64,000 bases of DNA from Devosia sp. LC5 (GTDB lineage Bacteria; Pseudomonadota; Alphaproteobacteria; Rhizobiales; Devosiaceae): contig NZ_JNNO01000012.1 in the NCBI RefSeq assembly GCF_000735585.1, positions 124,001 to 188,000 on the forward strand, given 5' to 3'. A model generated the notes under the pieces. That model was not told where the DNA came from. It saw only the letters and a list, made by a program, of their open reading frames with translations, and searched no databases. Shown one piece after another: positions 61,820-64,000 of the stretch (the first letter of the stretch is position 1; each line of letters begins with the position of its first letter). The translations under genes were made by a program, and so were the position numbers.

Positions 61820-63385
61820 ATGAGCCTCTATCGCAATTTCCTCTCCGTGGGCGGGCTGACCCTGGTCTCCCGCATTGCCGGCTTTATCCGCGATGCGCTG
61901 ATGGCCGCCGTGCTTGGTATCGGCCCTGTCGCCGATGCCTTTTATGCTGCCTTCCGCTTCCCCAATCTGTTCCGGAGGCTGTTTGCCGAAGGCGCCTTCA
62001 ACACCGCCTTCGTGCCGATGTTTTCCACCGCGCTCGAAACCCAGGGCGAAGAAGCCGCCAAGCTGCTGGCCAGCCGCATCATGAGCTGGCTGGTCGCGGC
62101 GATCCTCACCGTCACCATCCTGGCCGAAATCTTCATGGACCCCATCATGCGGGTCTTCGTGCCGGGCTTCGATGATCCGGAAAAATTCGCGCTGACGGTC
62201 TTTTTGGCGCGCGTCATGTTCCCCTACCTGGCCTGCATGTCGTTGATGGCCGCCTATGCGGGCATTCTCAACACGTTGGGCCGCTTTTTCGCTTCCGCCT
62301 TTGCCCCGATCATCCTCAATATCGTCAACATTGCCGCTCTGATCCCGCTGGCTATTCTAGCGCTGGAAGACAAGGCCGATATCGCCTTTTGGGTCGCCAT
62401 CGCCACACTGGTCGGCGGGGTCGCGCAACTGGCTTTGGTCTATGGCGCGGTGCGTCGCGCCAATTTCGCGCCGCGCCTGGGCATTCCCTGGCCCAATGCC
62501 GAAGTGCGCCGCTTCTGGCTGCTCGCTATTCCAGCAATCCTGGCGGGCGGCATTACCCAGATCAATATTTTGGTGGGTACTGCAATCGCCTCAGGCGCCG
62601 AAGACGCCATCTCGGTTCTCGGTTATGCCGACCGCCTCTACCAGCTCCCCCTCGGCATTATCGGCATTGCCATCGGCACCGTGCTGCTGCCCGAGCTTAG
62701 CCGCCATCTCAGCGCCGGGCGCAATAAAGAGGCCAGCCAGAGCCAGGATCAGTCGCTATTGCTTTCCATGCTGCTGTCCATGCCCGCGGCGGCCGCTCTT
62801 GCCGCGCTTTCCGTCCCCATCGTGCGGGTCCTGTTCGAGCGCGGGGCGTTCGACGCCAGCGCCACCATTCCCGTCGCCGAGGCGCTGGTCGGCTATGCCT
62901 GGGGCCTGCCGGCCTTCGTCTTGATCCGCGTGTTGCAGCCAGGCTTTTTCTCGCGCAAGGACACCATCACGCCGACGATTTTTGCGGGCCTCTCCGTGCT
63001 CGCCAATATCGGCATTTCGCTCTGGCTGTTCCCCAGCCTGCAACATGTCGGCATTGCGCTCGCCACCACCATTTCGTCCTGGCTCAATGCGGTGCTGCTG
63101 GCGCTCTTCCTCGCCCGGCGCGGCTATTTCGCCCTGCCTGCGGCTTCGCTGCGCAAACATGTGCTGATCATCGCCAGCAGCCTGATCATGGCCGGGGTGC
63201 TGTATCTGCTCGCCCAGCGCGCCACCACCCTCTTCGCCCCCGGCGCGCCGTTCCTCACCCAGGCTGCGGCTTTGTTCGTCATCTGCGTGTTCGGCAGCGC
63301 GGTCTATTTCACCCTGGTCCACATTACCGGGGCGCAAAAGCTGGGCATGCTGGCCAATAGGTTGCGCCGCAAGCGCACCCAGTAG
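61820..63385 (+). CDS. murJ: Lipid II flippase MurJ
   Basis: Flips the peptidoglycan precursor lipid II across the inner membrane. The 521-residue protein has about 14 membrane helices and the MviN N-terminus [20 protein letters not shown] (residues 13-32), then [22 protein letters not shown] (two pieces) and [13 protein letters not shown]. The final TAG lies inside palindromic repeat C3 (CAGTAGACC). Confidence 0.96.
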   Translation: MSLYRNFLSVGGLTLVSRIAGFIRDALMAAVLGIGPVADAFYAAFRFPNLFRRLFAEGAFNTAFVPMFSTALETQGEEAAKLLASRIMSWLVAAILTVTILAEIFMDPIMRVFVPGFDDPEKFALTVFLARVMFPYLACMSLMAAYAGILNTLGRFFASAFAPIILNIVNIAALIPLAILALEDKADIAFWVAIATLVGGVAQLALVYGAVRRANFAPRLGIPWPNAEVRRFWLLAIPAILAGGITQINILVGTAIASGAEDAISVLGYADRLYQLPLGIIGIAIGTVLLPELSRHLSAGRNKEASQSQDQSLLLSMLLSMPAAAALAALSVPIVRVLFERGAFDASATIPVAEALVGYAWGLPAFVLIRVLQPGFFSRKDTITPTIFAGLSVLANIGISLWLFPSLQHVGIALATTISSWLNAVLLALFLARRGYFALPAASLRKHVLIIASSLIMAGVLYLLAQRATTLFAPGAPFLTQAAALFVICVFGSAVYFTLVHITGAQKLGMLANRLRRKRTQ

Positions 63386-63476
63386 ACCTCATCCTGAGCC
63401 TGTCGAAGGACGAGGTCGTGGCACTCAAGCCTTAGCGTACCCGGCCTCATGGTTCGACAAGCTCACCATCAGGTCT
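63381..63476. repeat. Palindromic repeat family C, copy 3
   Basis: AGTAGACCTCATCCTGAGCC at the start, GTTCGACAAGCTCACCATCA and GGTCT at the end, with a CGACGAGGTCGTGGCAC-like middle. Its TAG at bases 3-5 is the murJ stop codon. Confidence 0.85.
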
Positions 63477-63557
63477 CCGAGAAGACGGTTTTCAATATCT
63501 GTTCTCGGATATAAGTGTTCCCCATATCCGCGTTATCGAACCTCCGGGCTCCCCTTC

Positions 63558-64000
63558 ATGGCTTTCACCCCTCGCGTCTTTTCCGGCATCAAGCCTTCGG
63601 GCGACCTGCACTTAGGCAATTATCTCGGCGCCATCCGCCGCTTCGTGCCCCTGCAGGACACGCATGAGACCATCTATTGCGTGGTCGATATGCATGCCAT
63701 CACCGTGTGGCAGGACCCCGTTGACCTCAAGCGCTGGACCTATGAGATCGCGGCCGCCTATATCGCGGCGGGGGTCGATCCGAAAAAGTCGATCATCTTC
63801 AACCAATCCCAGGTGATGGAACATGCCGAACTGAGCTGGATATTCAACTGCGTCGCCCGCATGGGCTGGATGGCACGGATGACCCAGTTCAAGGACAAGG
63901 CGGGTGAAAACAGCGAGAATGTCTCGCTGGGCCTGTTCGCCTATCCCTCGCTGATGGCCGCCGATATCCTGCTCTATAAATCCACCGGCGTGCCGGTGGG
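63558..64000 (+). CDS. trpS: Tryptophanyl-tRNA synthetase, 3'-truncated by window edge
   Basis: Class I aminoacyl-tRNA synthetase; the N-terminal 147 residues are visible. [20 protein letters not shown] contains the HIGH-like [11 protein letters not shown] motif (about residues 15-25), then [21 protein letters not shown] and a C-terminal KSTGVPVG at the window end, which binds ATP. ATG 63558 is the natural start. A family C repeat occupies the gap after murJ. Confidence 0.96.
   Translation, partial: MAFTPRVFSGIKPSGDLHLGNYLGAIRRFVPLQDTHETIYCVVDMHAITVWQDPVDLKRWTYEIAAAYIAAGVDPKKSIIFNQSQVMEHAELSWIFNCVARMGWMARMTQFKDKAGENSENVSLGLFAYPSLMAADILLYKSTGVPV

Noticed and set aside
1..64000. CRISPR arrays, tRNA or rRNA genes, prophage, integrase or transposase genes
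   Set aside because: None seen. The repeats are dispersed palindromes without regular spacers, and no matching protein families appear.
1..64000. Replication origin in the window
   Set aside because: Origin-linked gene order and parS-like sites suggest oriC is near, but no AT-rich region with clustered DnaA boxes is present.

Overview
This is a 64 kb, GC-rich, almost fully coding chromosomal window from an alphaproteobacterium of the order Hyphomicrobiales (Rhizobiales), most like Devosia or a relative in the Devosiaceae. The evidence is the gene order (aroE-coaE-dnaQ next to convergent secB-fxsA; hslV divergent from hisB; hisB-DUF2628-hisH-hisA-hisF-hisE-coaA; hrcA-grpE divergent from rph-rdgB-hemW; mutS-glnD-murJ-trpS), the alphaproteobacterial protein signatures, two CtrA-type boxes and a conserved GANTC motif inside ParB-like sites. 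In related bacteria several of these blocks lie close to the replication origin. The genus is an inference; no rRNA or tRNA gene is present.

Layout. 1-4.8 kb: shikimate, CoA, replication-proofreading and protein-export genes (aroE, coaE, dnaQ, secB, fxsA, a Tim44-like gene, an Smr gene, an HTH gene). 4.8-7.2 kb: the HslVU protease with an acetyltransferase gene between hslV and hslU. 7.8-12.5 kb: histidine operon plus coaA. 12.6-22.5 kb: dapB, gpmA, an Ada-like repair protein, nth, a TetR gene, a PfkB kinase, a hydroxypyruvate-isomerase-like gene, pyrF and small oxidoreductase or VOC genes. 22.7-32.6 kb: chaperone block (dnaJ, a hydrolase-fold gene with lost catalytic residues, dnaK; pncA; grpE-hrcA) and rph-small ORF-rdgB. 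32.6-38.8 kb: hemW, lpoA-like, rsmI, yraN, an EEP-family gene, gshB. 38.8-47.7 kb: serine hydrolase, MarC, two very small genes, GH25 lysozyme, yifB/comM, cfa, a cold-shock/DUF1294 protein, a WYL regulator with an epoxide hydrolase. 47.8-54.7 kb: xylose/xyloside catabolism (galM, a LacI-family regulator, xylB, xylA, GH43 xylosidase). 54.8-64 kb: DUF2189 protein, mutS, glnD, murJ and the 5' part of trpS.

The window is mostly housekeeping; there are no phage genes, transposases, CRISPR arrays or defence islands. The unusual content is between and across the genes. Seven sites share GATTCACGTG and match a ParB parS half-palindrome whose other half has been changed so that it contains GATTC, a CcrM (GANTC) methylation site. 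The five exact copies all face the same way, and the first four are about 10 kb apart. Three of the seven sites overlap stop codons, and one lies two bases from a perfect DnaA box. At least five families of palindromic intergenic repeats are present, some of which supply the stop codon of the adjacent gene. Two perfect TTAA-N7-TTAA CtrA boxes sit upstream of rph and of a 37-codon gene. A hydrolase-fold protein lacking its catalytic Ser and His is encoded between dnaK and dnaJ.
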